NCBI GenBank assembly: GCA_026686845.1
Contig: JAIVEN010000028.1
Location: 3,115,001 to 3,179,000, forward strand
From: Adenanthera pavonina
Lineage: Eukaryota; Streptophyta; Magnoliopsida; Fabales; Fabaceae
Direction: 5' to 3'
Length of the DNA stretch: 64,000 nucleotides
In this document: piece after piece, positions 21,925-35,100 of the stretch
Layout: the number at the start of each line of letters is the position of its first letter
How positions within the stretch are numbered: the stretch's first letter is position 1
Notes under the pieces: generated by a model
Databases searched by the model: none
The model's input: the letters and a program-made list of their open reading frames with translations, nothing else
What the model was told of the DNA's origin: nothing
Translations under genes and position numbers: made by a program

Positions 21925-22205
21925 TTGTCTTTTAAATATAAGACATTTCCAATTATATTATGCATTTTTAAAAAATAAGTTTAATTATTAAATTTGTTAA
22001 AAAATTACAATATTTTTCACTATGTGCTCTTATTAATTATATTATTTATCCTACTTTTCATAACATTTATCACACACCAATTAATTATAGATCAGGAGCA
22101 TGTAGAAAAACATAATTAATGTAGCATACAACCTTGCAAAATATCCTATATTTTGGATCAAACATCATTTCTAGAGGATATTCTATATTTATGAACGAAG
22201 GTAGT
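21925..22205. mobile_element. Short MITE-like repeat, family E, copy 2
   Basis: Related to 21515-21735. The arms TTTAAATATAAGACATTTCC and AGAGGATATTCTATATTTAT pair imperfectly. Confidence 0.55.
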
Positions 22206-22426
22206 ATGTTTCATTCTTAAAGGGTAAAATGGTTAACAAAATAATAAGCGTCTTATGAAAATTTTAAAGTAATAATTATTTTGAAAACAAAGTAGAAACC
22301 CAAAGTAATTAACCATTGTTTGAAAATGAAGGGATATATACAAATAAGGGTTAAAAGTGTAAATCTAATATTGAAGTTGTTTCTAAAGTCGCTATTAATA
22401 TCCTAAACTTTTTTTTAAGCAATGTT

Positions 22427-23795
22427 ACCTTCTTTGTCTCAAAATTATAGCAATTTTTCCTCCCCTTAACTGGGCAATGACTTTGATCATTAAATTTGCC
22501 AACTGTACCACTAACTATACTAAATTCATCCTATGTAGCAGTCTATGTGGTATTCTAGTTGAAAAAAATATATAAAAAATTACAAAAATGCAAAAAAAAA
22601 AGAGATCTAAATAAAGGAATTTTGCCAAAATATATTGGTTATATTACCCAAAGGGTATTCACTTTTGATTGGAGACTCTAAAACTATTAAAAATCATTTA
22701 ATAAAAAACCTACCTCACATCTAAGTAGAAACATAATGTACCAAATTAAAATGCACAAATTCAACCTAATTAATTTTGGCCATGGGTTAGAAATCGGAAC
22801 CATAATTAAAAATCTCAAACCTAATAAAATCAACTAATAAACACAAATGAATAAGCAAATAACAAAAGTTATATGCAAATTTATGGGGAAAAAATAAACT
22901 AAAAGATTCCCAAGAAAATGAAAAACTCCTGAAAAAATTGCAAAATGCAAGAAAAATAGAAAATGTCGTTTAAATGAAATAATTTGGCTAAAATACACTA
23001 GTTTTAGTACTCAAAAGTATTATTTTTAATTAGAAATCCCAAAAATTATTAAAAATGACAAATAAAACTCACTTGGAAATCTAACTAAGATCAAAAGTCA
23101 AAGTCAACCAACCAATACAATTAGTTTAATTAGGATTTTGATTTGTAATTTTTAATAGTTCTAGGATCCCTGATTAAAACTTTATATCCCTTGAGTATTA
23201 CAACATGTGTATTTTGGACAAATTCTTTATTTCAACCATTTTTTCTATTTTTCCTACATTTTTTATAAATTTTTTGAGATTTTTCATTTTCTTGAGAATT
23301 TTTTACCTTATTTTTTCCATGAATGAATCTACCTATGATATTTGTTATTTGTGTATTCTTTAGTATTTATTAATTGATTTTATTATGTTTTAATATTTTT
23401 AATTAGGGTTTTGATTTTTGACCCGAAGTCGAAATTTGTTGGATTGAGTTAGTGCATATTAATTTGGTATATCATGTTCCCAATTAGATACCATATAGAA
23501 TTTTTATGAAATAATTTTTAATAGTTTTTGGCTCTTTGATTAAAAATTAATACCTCTTGGGCATTGGATATTAGAACCATTGTATTTTGGCTGAGTTGGT
23601 TCATTTGGACAACTTTTTATATTTTTCTTGCAATTTTGTTATTTTTTCAGTTTTTTTTTTTAAGTAGGGTGCCATATAAACTGTCACATACGATGAATTT
23701 AATGTAGTTGGTAGTATAGTTGATAAACTTACCGGTCAATATCATTGATTAGTCATGAAAGGATAAAAATGCTACAGATTTGGGATACAGAAGAT
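22427..23795. mobile_element. Foldback/MULE-like element with about 0.65-kb inverted arms
   Basis: The two halves of this 1369-bp stretch are imperfect reverse complements almost to the centre near 23100. Outer arms: CAACTGTACCACTAACTATA (left) against TAGTTGGTAGTATAGTTGAT (right). Inner arms: CCCAAGAAAATGAAAAAC against TTTTCATTTTCTTGAGAAT. The flanks AGCAATGTT and AGCATTGAG match at 6 of 9 positions, compatible with a decayed 9-bp MULE target duplication. It has no transposase and no gene. Confidence 0.68.
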
Positions 23796-23929
23796 AGCAT
23801 TGAGCAAAAATAAATTTAAAATGCCAATTATAATTTCAAAATTATTGGAGGATAGATATGTACTTTAATCTTCGCAACAAGCGATACAAGAACTTGAAAT
23901 TTGAAAGGACAGGGAGTGCAAAGTGCAAC

Positions 23930-24290
23930 ACCCTTGTCAACGTGGAATTATCAATCCCAAAAATTCTGATTGAACCAGTTGGACTAGTTTTGGTGTCAGA
24001 TCAATCCAGTCGGGACATAAATGATGACCGGTTGTTTTCCAGATCCGACCAGAACAGTTGAACAAATCATTAATAGGTATTGAATCTATACAAAATCTGG
24101 TCAACTGATTACATTTTTTAATTTTTAAATTTTTTTAAATTTTAAAATAAAATAATATTATGTTTTATATAAATTTTTTTTATATTATAATATTTTATAA
24201 GTATTATTATTATTATAGATAACTATTAATAATATATAATATTTTTTATTTTTTATATAATATATAAAATTAATTCTTATTAAAGTATCG
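23930..24290 (-). repeat. Repeat family C, copy 4 (inverted, partial)
   Basis: It has the family C GC-richer arm (TTGAACCAGTTGGACTAG, then GATGACCGG) followed by the AT-rich core. It lies head-to-head with the direct copy that follows. Confidence 0.5.
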
Positions 24291-24318
24291 TTGAACATAG
24301 ATTGATTTAATATCCTAT

Positions 24319-24850
24319 TAAGATATTAAAAATTGGACCAGTCATTAGACTGGATAAAATAACAGTTCAAGATTCAGTGGTTTGATTGGGATTAGACCGA
24401 TTGTGAATAAATTAATATATTTTTAATAATATAGATAAAAAATATAAAAAATATTTATCCATTACCATAAAATTAATATTTATTTTATGATAAAAAGTAA
24501 ATTTAATAATATATAAAAAATTAAAAATATTATTAATAAGTTTTACAACCTAATATTAAAATCGAAATAAGTTAATATTTATCTATAATTATATTTTGAA
24601 TTTAAAATAGTCAATTGATATTCTATTTTTATATTATTTATTATATAAATTTATCATTATTAATAATTATATATAATAATAATATTCATAAAAATAATAT
24701 TACTTAGAATTAAAAATAATATTATTTTATTTTTAAAATATTTAAAAAAAATTTAAAAAATAAAAAAAGGGTCAACATCGGTTCAATCTAATTTTGATCA
24801 ATTTTTAATCTATTAGACCGATTCTCGACCGATTTTAAAACCTCCACTGA
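24319..24850 (+). repeat. Repeat family C, copy 5 (direct)
   Basis: Near-identical block order to 17765-18405, with a shared core such as ATTAATAAGTTTTACAACCT. It is non-coding. Confidence 0.62.
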
Positions 24851-25099
24851 TTTTAAAACCCTCCAATCTGTATGACTGTATCTATATTCGGATTGAATTA
24901 GGAGCCGTTTCTCCCGACGGAACCGGCATTTTTTCTTCAATGAATCCCATTCAGTTTTTCAACCTGGCTCATTCCCATTAAATGCTTTTGTCAGATAGAA
25001 CTGTCACATGTCATTGTTTAATATTAACTGATGCACACGTAGAGCAGCAGTCTTAGATTAGGTGTTGTCTTTTTTTTGTTTTTTTCCGTAGTGTTTATT
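24851..25099. other. Unassigned intergenic stretch
   Basis: No gene or repeat is recognised. Confidence 0.45.
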
Positions 25100-25400
25100 T
25101 CATTTGGTCTCTTGATAACCAAAAAAAATATTCCTTTAACCTAAAATGTAAGAAATTTTTAAAATTTTTTTTATTCATAATATAAGATATTACATAATAT
25201 TTAGTAATAATTTTTTTATTTCTAATTATTAATGACCAATCTCAGAATTTATAATAAAAAATAATAAAAATAATTTTAATTATTAATAATTTAATAAGAA
25301 TAAAAATAAGATAATTTTTTTTAAAATTTAAAAAATATAATCAATTTTTTTTAATATACATAAAATAATTAGAAACTCCCTCTGTTTTGAAGATAAGGAA
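25100..25400. mobile_element. Probable MITE remnant
   Basis: AT-rich, about 300 bp, with loosely pairing ends around AACCTAAAATGTAAGAAATT and AGAAACTCCCTCTGTTTTGA. Only the right end is typical of Stowaway-like elements. Confidence 0.4.
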
Positions 25401-26389
25401 GCATATATCCGGTGATGCAAAGTTCAATAATTTTTTTTTTTGGGAACTGAGAAGGGCAAGAAAGCTTGAAGATACAGCATAACGTCCTTCATGACAGCCG
25501 TTTTATCAGCCAAAAAATTGGTGAGACAATCTCGAGGAGCCTTTGGCCAAAAAAAAAATCTTGAGGGACCTCCTCAATCCCATCTCATCCCATCCCATCC
25601 CAGTATCCATATAAAGGAGGATCATTTTTTACTGTTCATTAGCCGATTCTACATGTTGGGCTTTGTGTAGATGTCTTTCTGTGGTGACATATGGAGCTCT
25701 GTTGGTTGTGATTATTAACACGTGTCCAGTAGTTCCAGCTTCCAGCTGTCTTAACTATGTCCTTGGCTTCTACATACCTTCTCATCGGTTTATATGGACC
25801 CATTCTCAGTGTTATTCCAAGTCGTATCATGAACACCTTTTTGTTGGCCTCAAGTCAATTAATGAGCATATGACATATTATTTTTGCCATAATTATTATT
25901 AATTAATAACTTTGATTTGTTGGCAAGAAAATTCCCACTTTGAGTTTAAAAATGGTTATCCTAACCACTTACCAGCTTCTATGCAATTTCGATTTGTCCA
26001 ATGGAAGTCTGCAAGCACTGGAGACAATAAATATCCCTAAAAGCATTAGGACAACATACTTAAAAATTTTGCCAATTTAATAACTTTGTCAAAATCTTGT
26101 GATAATTAATAATTAAAATTATTAGGACAACATACTTATATTCATTTATACTGATGCAATTAGAGGATGTCTACTTCCCTTTAATTGCTGTATTTCCCAT
26201 TTCACATGACATTGTTATGCGTGTCATTCATTTTGGGACACAATTTTATTAGTATCCGCTGTGTATAGTGCCTATACTCAAGAATTGATTGATTACACCA
26301 GTAGGCAAAACCTTTGTCCAGCTTTCATTCAATTAGATATGCGTTATTTGTCTTCTTTTCATATTCATTTGCTCTGTCCTCAACCTGAC
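25401..26389. other. Unassigned region before the tandem array
   Basis: No complete gene is seen. On the minus strand 25441-25535 stays open for about 32 codons (NFLADKTAVMKDVMLYL) with no identified family. CATCTCATCCCATCCCATCC near 25580 is a short simple repeat. The left end of the Helitron may lie here, but no TC-type terminus could be fixed. Confidence 0.4.
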
Positions 26390-28440
26390 ATACCCTTTTT
26401 TATAAAACTAGCTCTGCAGCATAGATGCAAAATGTCATTGTCACATTTAAAATACAATCCGAAAGAATATTTTACCATCTGCAAAGGCATATCTCAAGTA
26501 TCCCTTTGTAAAATTACAAGCTTTATAAGGAAATTAAAATTATAACACAAGCAACTGTCATTTCATGACCACTGTAACACATAAAACATTTGGTCCAGCT
26601 ATTCACAGCTACTGACATTATGAACTTTCCTCCAACTTCCCATCAACAAAAAGCTTGTAATATTAGCAAACAAGGTAGATCGTCGCCTTCATTCTACGCA
26701 AGCATACGGTTCATGTGTCTATTGCATCAACTGCATGCTTTCATGCTTTTATCTGCAAATTGACAAATAACTATAAGTATTACACTAGTCAGGATTCAAC
26801 AAGACATGGTTCAAATGATTCTGCTTGATTGAAGGCCAACCTATGGCTTATGACAACTCCCAGATATACATCAAAGAGGTTAAAGGTTACTGTCACATTT
26901 AATATAGTATGCAAAAGCAAACTTTAACATCTTGAAATATGTATGTCAGTCATGCTTTTGTAAAATTACAGCATGTTATGTTCAATCAAAGGATACCACA
27001 AATCTCTGCACTCTTACGGATGGATCATTCATCAACTTTAGCAAGCATAAGCTGATCACGCATATTTAAGTTTAACAAGTCCAACAACCTCCAGCCCAGG
27101 CTGTTCCTACGCATTTCATAATCATTCACAATGTAAGGATTTTATTTAATGGCTTTGTCATCTATTATTAACTTGACCTACTCCTTCTAAGAATGCAGGT
27201 TCTTAGTTGACCAACTAGATGCATATTGGACTTTTACTTTCTCATTCTTAATTCCTAAGCTGACCTATGCCTTATACCAAATCCCAGATATACATCAAAG
27301 AGGAAAAAGGTCACTGTCACATTTAATATGCAATGCAAAAGCAAACTTTAACACCTTGAAATACGTTTGCCAGCTATGCTTTTGTAAAATTACAGCATGT
27401 TATGTTCAATCAAAGGATACCACAAATCCCTGCACTCTTATGGATGGATCATTCATCAACTTCAGCAAGCATAAGTTGATCACTCATATTTAAGTTTAAC
27501 AAGTCCAACAACCTCTAGCCCAAGCTGTTCCTACGCATTTCATAATCATTCACAATGTAAGGATTTTATTTCATGGCTTTGTCATCTGTTATTAACTTGA
27601 CCTACTCCTTCTAAGAATGCAGGTTCTTAGTTGACCAACTAGATGCATATTGGACTTTTACTTTCTCATTGTCAATTCCTAAGCTGACCTATGCCTTATA
27701 CCAAATCCCAGATATACATCAAAGAGGAAAAAGGTCACTGTCACATTTAATATGCAATGCAAAAGCAAACTTTAACATCTTGAAATACGTTTGCCAGCTA
27801 TGCTTTTGTAAAATTACAGCATGTTATGTTCAATCAAAGGATACCACAAATCCCTGCACTCTTACGGATGGATCATTCATCAACTTCAGCAAGCATAAGT
27901 TGATCACTCATATTTAAGTTTAACAAGTCCAACAACCTCTAGCCCAAGCTGTTCCTACGCATTTCATAATCATTCACAATGTAAGGATTTTATTTCATGG
28001 CTTTGTCATCTGTTATTAACTTGACCAACTCCTTCTAAGAATGCAGGTTCTTAGTTGACCAACTAGATGAATATTGGACTTTTACTTCCTCATTCTCAAC
28101 TCCTACGCTGACCTATGGCTTATACCAAATCCTATATATACATCAAATAGGTAAAAGGTCACTGTCACATTTAATATGCAATGCAAAAGCAGACTTTAAC
28201 ATCTTGAAATTCGTATGTTAGCCATGCTTTTGTAAAATTACAACATGTTATGTTCAATCAAAGGTTACCACACAATCAAGTCTCATTTAATGAGATCCTG
28301 CACCAATTCAACCTTTGGAAATACTCTTTATAGCTCCTGCCATCATCAGGTTTCATCGAAATACCCATCAAGAAGATTAAATCTTGGCCTTCAATTTGCT
28401 AAAGCACACGGATCATGTGTCCATTACATAACTTAATGAG
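26390..28440. repeat. 424-bp tandem repeat array, 4-5 units
   Basis: Equivalent points fall at 26838, 27262, 27686 and 28110, an exact 424-bp period. Each unit carries CTGTCACATTTAATATGCAA, then TTTTGTAAAATTACAGCATG, then GATGGATCATTCATCAACTT. The two central units are almost identical; the outer ones are more diverged. A fifth, older unit is visible at about 26390-26830. Short frames inside are repeated by the array and are not genes. It lies upstream of the Helitron coding region and may belong to it. Confidence 0.88.
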
Positions 28441-29027
28441 TTTCTTTCCTTATTTTTGTATCAGGAGATTGTCAAAAACTTTCCCACAACTGGTTAAATA
28501 ATACATTGGGATACGGTTAAAGAACACATGGAATTTGGTTTTACTTAAACTAATTAAAATAACAAAAAAAAAATGCACCATGTGCTGACTTAATCAATAC
28601 TTCCCTCCTGCAAGAGTTTTTGTTGTCATTGACCCAAATCTGGATTATTCATAAACCTATCCCCCCATTTACCATGAAGAGGAAACATGACCTAAGGCCA
28701 AGTTCAAGCTGATGAGAATTCCAAATTGGATCAATCACTACACTATCAGGCTACTAATGAAGGCACTATGTTAAAGTTCACAAAGATCAACAAATCCATA
28801 GGTATGATGTTCCTATGCATCTGTGAAACATTCCTATTGCAACTACCTTATTTATGGATTTGTCATTTGCTCTCATCAGTGCATAAATGAACGATGTTAA
28901 TCATAGTATCAATGTTTAGATTTCAAATAACATGCTTTTCTTCACTGAATGGACCACTAGCATTGAATGATCTGAGATTCTGCAGCAACATTATGAATAT
29001 ACAGGTGTATTTTGACTACTATGAATC

Positions 29028-29456
29028 ATGTCCAAAAGAAGTAGAATTAGTAGAAGGCAATATTTACTAGATCAATGGTCCCAAGAGAACAGTTCGTCCT
29101 ATGGTATGTACCTAAAATCATTAATATCATGCCTTTTTTTTATCAGCAACCAATGCATTTTACTCTACTTGTCCCTACCAGATTCTCCTCCAGCCTTCCA
29201 AACATCATCAGTATTTAATGATCCTCAACACACACAAGCAAAAGAAGCTTGTAAAGAAAGACAAGAATGGAATTGTCAACAGTTGCGGGATATTACAAAT
29301 GTTGGAAGAAATTTAATGACCAGATTTGATGACACAAATATATCAGGTTCGAACTGTAGTTATTTGCTTAAAAGTTTACTATGGTGCAAGCACTATCTTA
29401 CATCCCCATCATGTCTGCTAATAATAGTTACTTATCCATCCCTTATGTGTTTTTAA
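29028..29456 (+). pseudogene. Helitron RepHel N-terminal exon (probable)
   Basis: An open frame beginning MSKRSRISRRQYLLDQW, a basic N terminus of the kind seen at the start of plant Helitron transposases. The later part of the frame is low in recognisable features and may be intron, with short possible exons following to about 30410 (for example GYIVETWEEGRGNALLPF near 30330). Exon joins here are not certain. Confidence 0.45.
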
Positions 29457-30515
29457 CTAATAGGCAACCTACAGAGGATTAAAAATACACCTGCTGTCAT
29501 AAACTTGGAGACAACACAATCAGTTGTTCCTACACCTGAACTTGAAGGTTTCACCTATTGTAATATATAGTTCATTGTAGTAGTTATTTAATATACATAT
29601 TATTTAATCTAATATCTTCTAACAATTATTGATACTTCCTACAGTTGCAGTAGAAGTAGGAACCAACCAACAACATCTGGTAACAGAGATAGGTATATTA
29701 AATAATAGTTAATTTAATGGTTTGATTATATAATAGGTGTAGGCATATGGTGATATTAAATATAGAGAGGTTGGTGATGCCAAAATAAAGACAGTATACA
29801 TTTGACTTTTGAGTTAATATTGAGACTTAGGGGATATAAATATACAATTAATTTAATATTGAAACTTTTGAGTTAATATTGAAATAACAATGTAACTGAG
29901 ACTTGATAGGTTCCTTATCTTTTGAGGAATAAGTTCTCTCTTCTCATTATGATTCTAATTTCTAATAATACATTTTTATGCTGTATATGCTGCATAAAGA
30001 AGATTCTGTTATTGGAATTGTTATAGAGACTAGATTCATAGCCAATCCATGAATTAAACAACATCATTTAAATAGTTGATAATAAGTAGAAGTAGAAGTA
30101 GGAAGCAACTAACAACATCCAGTAACAGACATAGGTATAGATTTTAATAATCCACTTCACATAATTGACATGCTCAATGTAGCACTATTTTGTTATTATT
30201 TCATATACTCAATATTTAAACCAAAGATTAACAATTTGGTACCTATTCAATTGGCCATTGATTAAGTCATATGCTCAATATTTTAACCAAAAACGTAAAT
30301 GACTGTTATCAAGGCCGTCAAGAAGGGCTACATTGTAGAAACTTGGGAAGAAGGTCGAGGCAATGCATTACTTCCCTTCAACAAAAAGGTTGCCAATACT
30401 TTTCAAATTAATTACATATATTCTGATTTATTGAAGTATAATTTAACTAAACAACATATGGCATGTTTTTATAGTTAACACAGCTCAAGTAGATCAAGGA
30501 AGCAATCTAGACTAT

Positions 30516-30851
30516 GTGACCACGGATAGAGGTATGCGGTTTTACTTCTTATGTAATTGTCATGTTAAATCTATCAGCAACCAAATATACATTCACTGGA
30601 CAGAGCATCAAAGCCCACAGTGTAGACTGCTTTGTCTACTAATGATACGTAATCTAATATATCAGTTTTGCTCCATGACAAATTATTTACCAGAATTTTC
30701 TCACATTACAGACATCAATGAAGACACTAATGCACATGATGATGATGATGATGATGAGGAAACAGAACTTAATGATATGCTAGAGAATGGTATATATATC
30801 AATGACTCATTTACATCTAAAAATATTAGTTACATTGCTGGCATAGTGTAA
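30516..30851 (+). pseudogene. Duplicated Helitron exon with acidic tract, copy 1
   Basis: The 111-codon frame begins MTTDRGMRFYFLCN and holds an acidic run of Asp then Glu-Glu near residues 76-83. It lies in the upstream portion of the transposase gene and recurs 1200 bp later, so only one copy could have been in the ancestral gene. No domain is assigned. Confidence 0.4.
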
Positions 30852-31715
30852 TATAGTAACTACAAAAATATTGCTGATTAATATGCATTTTTTTACCCCT
30901 TAACTAACAGGTTACTTAGATGATAGGTTCTTATGCACTTTCAATTGAAATATAAATGTAACTGAGACTTGATAGGTTCCTTATCTTTTGAGCAAGAAGT
31001 TCTCTCTTCTCATTATGATTCTAATTTCTAATAATACATTTTTATGTTGTATATGCTGCATAAAGAAGATTCTGTTATTGGAATTGTTATAGAGACTACA
31101 TTCATAGCCTATCCATGAATTAAACATGATCAAAGAGGTCCTAAATTTGGTCTAGAAAACCTGATCATTTTAGGAACACAAAGCTTTTTTTGGTTCATGT
31201 CATAATAATTGAGCTAGCAAAGGTGTTCTTTATGGATTCATATGGTATACTGTCTTTATTTTAACAATTATTGCTACTTCCTATAGTTGAAGTAGAAGTA
31301 GGAAGCAACTAACAACATCCAGTAACAGACATAGGTATAGATTTTAATAATCCACTTCACATAATTGACATGCTCAATGTAGCACTATTTTGTTATTATT
31401 TCATATACTCAATATTTAAACCAAAGATTAACAATTTGGTAACTATGCAATTGGTCATTGATAAATTCATATGCTCAATATTTTAACCAAAAACATAAAT
31501 GACTGTTATCAAGGCCGTCAAGAAGGGCTACATTGTAGAAACTTGGGAAGAAGGTCGAGGCAATGCATTACTTCCCTTCAACAAAAAGGTTGCCAATACT
31601 TTTCAAATTAATTACATATATTCTGATTTATTGAAGTATAATTTAACTAAACAACATATGGCATGTTTTTATAGTTAACACAGCTCAAGTAGATCAAGGA
31701 AGCAATCTAGACTAT

Positions 31716-32048
31716 GTGACCACGGATAGAGGTATGCGGTTTTACTTCTTATGTAATTGTCATGTTAAATCTATCAGCAACCAAATATACATTCACTGGA
31801 CAGAGCATCAAAGCCCACAGTGTAGACTGCTTTGTCTACTAATGATACGTAATCTAATATATCAGTTTTGCTCCATGACAAATTATTTACCAGAATTTTC
31901 TCACATTACAGACATCAATGAAGACACTAATGCACATGATGATGATGATGATGAGGAAACAGAACTTAATGATATGCTAGAGAATGGTATATATATCAAT
32001 GACTCATTTACATCTAAAAACATTAGTTACATTGCTGGCATAGTGTAA
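31716..32048 (+). pseudogene. Duplicated Helitron exon with acidic tract, copy 2
   Basis: Identical in sequence to copy 1 except for one fewer Asp codon. It is followed after about 60 bp by the conserved Helitron segment starting near 32110 (YLEEGDQIHTYSHCG), so this is the copy adjacent to the main coding body. Confidence 0.42.
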
Positions 32049-32109
32049 TATAGTAACTACAAAAATATTGCTGATTGATATGCATTTTTTTACCCCTTAA
32101 CTAACAGGT

Positions 32110-35100
32110 TACTTAGAGGAGGGTGATCAAATTCATACCTACAGCCATTGTGGTGCCCAATTATGGCTGAATGAAAGGATTAAAAAGGGTCCTAAAGCTA
32201 CATGATTACAATTTAATCTTTGTTGTAGTAATGGTAAGGTACAGCTCCCGCCAATTTTAGAACCACCTCCTTATTTGGCCAGTTTATACTTCAACAAGAA
32301 AAGCCCAGAATCAAAAAACTTCTTGGCAAACATAAGAAACTACAACAACATGTTCTCTTTCACGTCAATGGGAGGACAAATCAACCATGGCATGAATGTA
32401 GGAAGAGGTCTGTATAGCTTTATATTGTCAGGACAAATTACCATAGAATTGGAAGTCTTCTGCCACTTGAAGGACAAAAGCCTGTGTACTCTCAATTATA
32501 CATTTATGACACAGACAATGAAATAAACAACAGGATATCAGCTGTCAGGTTGTTCTAATCTAGTGCTTCGCTATTGTTATGACACCATAAATTATGTAAT
32601 TGCCTTGTCTAATTGAATTTTCCTACTCTTATAATGTGCAGTAATTATCAGTCAAAGGCGAACATTGACACAAAGATTGCAGCAAAGATCATGGCTGAAT
32701 TAGATGAATTTAACATTTATGTCAAAGAATACAGGCTAGCTTCTAGCATGTTGAAGGCAAATAATTCTATAGATGTCAAATTATGCCTCCTTTCAAACAA
32801 AGATAAAGATGGACGTTTGTACAACTTACCATCAGCAGCTGACGTGGCAGCACTGGTTGTTGGTGACATTGACATGTCATATTCCCCAAGAGACATCATT
32901 GTTGAGAAGAGATCTGGCCAACTAAAGAGAATATCAGAAACACATACAACATACTTGCCCTTACAGTATCCTCTATTATTTCCTTATGGGGAAGATAGAT
33001 ATAAAGATGACATTTCTCATAGAGATCTGGAAGGACGCAACCATCCAAGAAGGTCAAGGGTCACAATAAGGGAATATCTTGCATATAGGCTTATGTATAG
33101 ACGGACTGAAACATCCATAATACTGTCTGCTAAGAAGTTACTACAACAGTTCATTGTTGACGGTTATACAATGATGGAAGCTCAAAGGCTTCAATTCATT
33201 AGGACTCATCAAACAGAATTGCAGGTAGACATGTACCAGGGCATATCTGAAGCACTCGTGAGAGGAGACACAATTCCTTCATCAATTGGTAAACGTGTTA
33301 TATTGCCATCATCATTTACGGGGGGAGCTAGATATTTAATTCAAACGTACCAAGATGCAATGGCAATTTGTAGATGGGTTGGATTTCCTGATCTCTTTAT
33401 CACTTTTACTGCTAATCCAAACTGGCCAGAGTTGAGGAGGTATTGTGAGAAAAATGAATTAACAAGTTTAGACACAACTGAAAATATTTCTAGGATCTTC
33501 AAACTGAAGCTGCAACTTCTTCTTGCACTAATAAAGAAAAAGAAAATATTCGGAAAGGTTCGAGCAGGTTAGTTACACATGACAAAATCTTGAGACTGCG
33601 ATCAACTTCATCACATTATTCTGTCATGCTATTGTAATCTAAATTATATAATCTCTGTCGTATTTGTACTTGCAGCTATGAGATATAAAATGTAGTAAAT
33701 GAACCTTTTCTAATTTTTCAGTTGTGTAAATTGATACTTTATACAATTTGGTAGATCAAATGGACATAAAAGTCCTTTTGAATCAACTGACATAAAGTTC
33801 ATAATAGGCTACTACATAATTTTATGTGATTTTTTTTCCATTCATTAGGAAGTATCATTTATATTATTTAACCATCTTTTCATTATTTTCTTTCAGTGGT
33901 TTACACTATCGAATTTCAAAAAAGAGGCTTGCCACATGCTCATATTCTACTTTTTCTTGATGAAGCTGACAAAATTAAGACTCCCGAGCAGGTCAACAAG
34001 GTTATAAAGGCTGAGATCCCTGACAAAAGAAAATCACCCGTATTGTATGACCTTGTGCAAAATTTCATGATTCATGGGCCTTGTGGGCACCTAAATCCGA
34101 AGTCTCCTTGCATGAAAGAAAAGAGATACAGTAAACATTTCCCAAAAAAATTGCAGCCTCATACAACAATTGACAATGAAGGATATCCAACTTATCAGAG
34201 AAGAGAAGATGGAAAACACGTTGAGAAGAATGGCATACCATTGGACAATAGATATGTGGTTCCTTACAATCCTAAGTTATTGATGATGTTCCAAGCGCAC
34301 ATTAATGTGGAGAAGACAAATCAGTCTAGAGCAGTCAAATACTTATTCAAATATGTCAGCAAAGGCAATGACCGTGTAATAGCTACACTATACTAACTTG
34401 GTGAAGACAACAATAATTTGGTTGATGAAATCAAGCAATACTATGATTGTCGTTACATCTCATCATGTGAGGCAGCATGGAGGATATTTGGATTTGACAC
34501 AAATCATAGATATCCCCCAGTAGAAAGATTGAGCTTTCATTTACCTGGACAACAATCTGTGATTTACAATCCAACTGTTGACCTAGCTAAAGTTGTGCAA
34601 GAAGAAACAGTTAAACAATCAATGTTTATGGCTTGGATGACATGAAATAGAGATAGTGCAAAAGCAAAAGAGCTCACCTACACAGAGTTCCCTCATTTCT
34701 TTGTGTTTGATCGAAAGTTGAGGCAATGGAAACAAAGGAAGAAGGGATTCTGCATAGGAAGATTACATCATTGTTCACCATCCTCTGGAGAACTTTACTA
34801 CTTGAGAATTTTGCTTAACAAAGTTAGAGGGCCAACATCATTTGATGACATCAGGAAAGTCAATAACATCACTTATCCGACCTTTAGAGCAGCATGTTAT
34901 GCACTAGGATTGCTTGATGATGACCAAGAATATATTGATGCAATTAATGAGGTGTCAATATGGGCTTCAGGACACTATCTACGCAAATTGTTTGCAAGCA
35001 TGCTATTATCCAACTGTCTAAGTAGACCAGAGTTTGTTTGGGAACAAACAGCTCAAATTCTCTCTGAAGATTTGCTTTATATTCCTCGGGATCTGCCAGA

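Larger units (their letters stand above)
29885..32110 (+). repeat. Tandem duplication of about 1.07-1.2 kb inside the Helitron
   Basis: Two direct copies lie at about 29885-30950 and 30951-32110. TGTAACTGAGACTTGATAGG occurs at 29891 and about 30958, and ACCACGGATAGAGG recurs exactly 1200 bp apart, because copy 2 has an extra segment of about 130 bp near 31130-31285. The copies are nearly identical downstream of that segment. One difference is the GAT run: six Asp codons in copy 1 and five in copy 2. Confidence 0.88.

Noticed and set aside
25663..28436. Several short open frames as genes
   Set aside because: They fall inside the tandem units or unassigned DNA, repeat with the array and show no domain.
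26390..28440. CRISPR-like array
   Set aside because: The units are 424-bp direct repeats without short repeats separated by unique spacers, and the DNA is plant nuclear.
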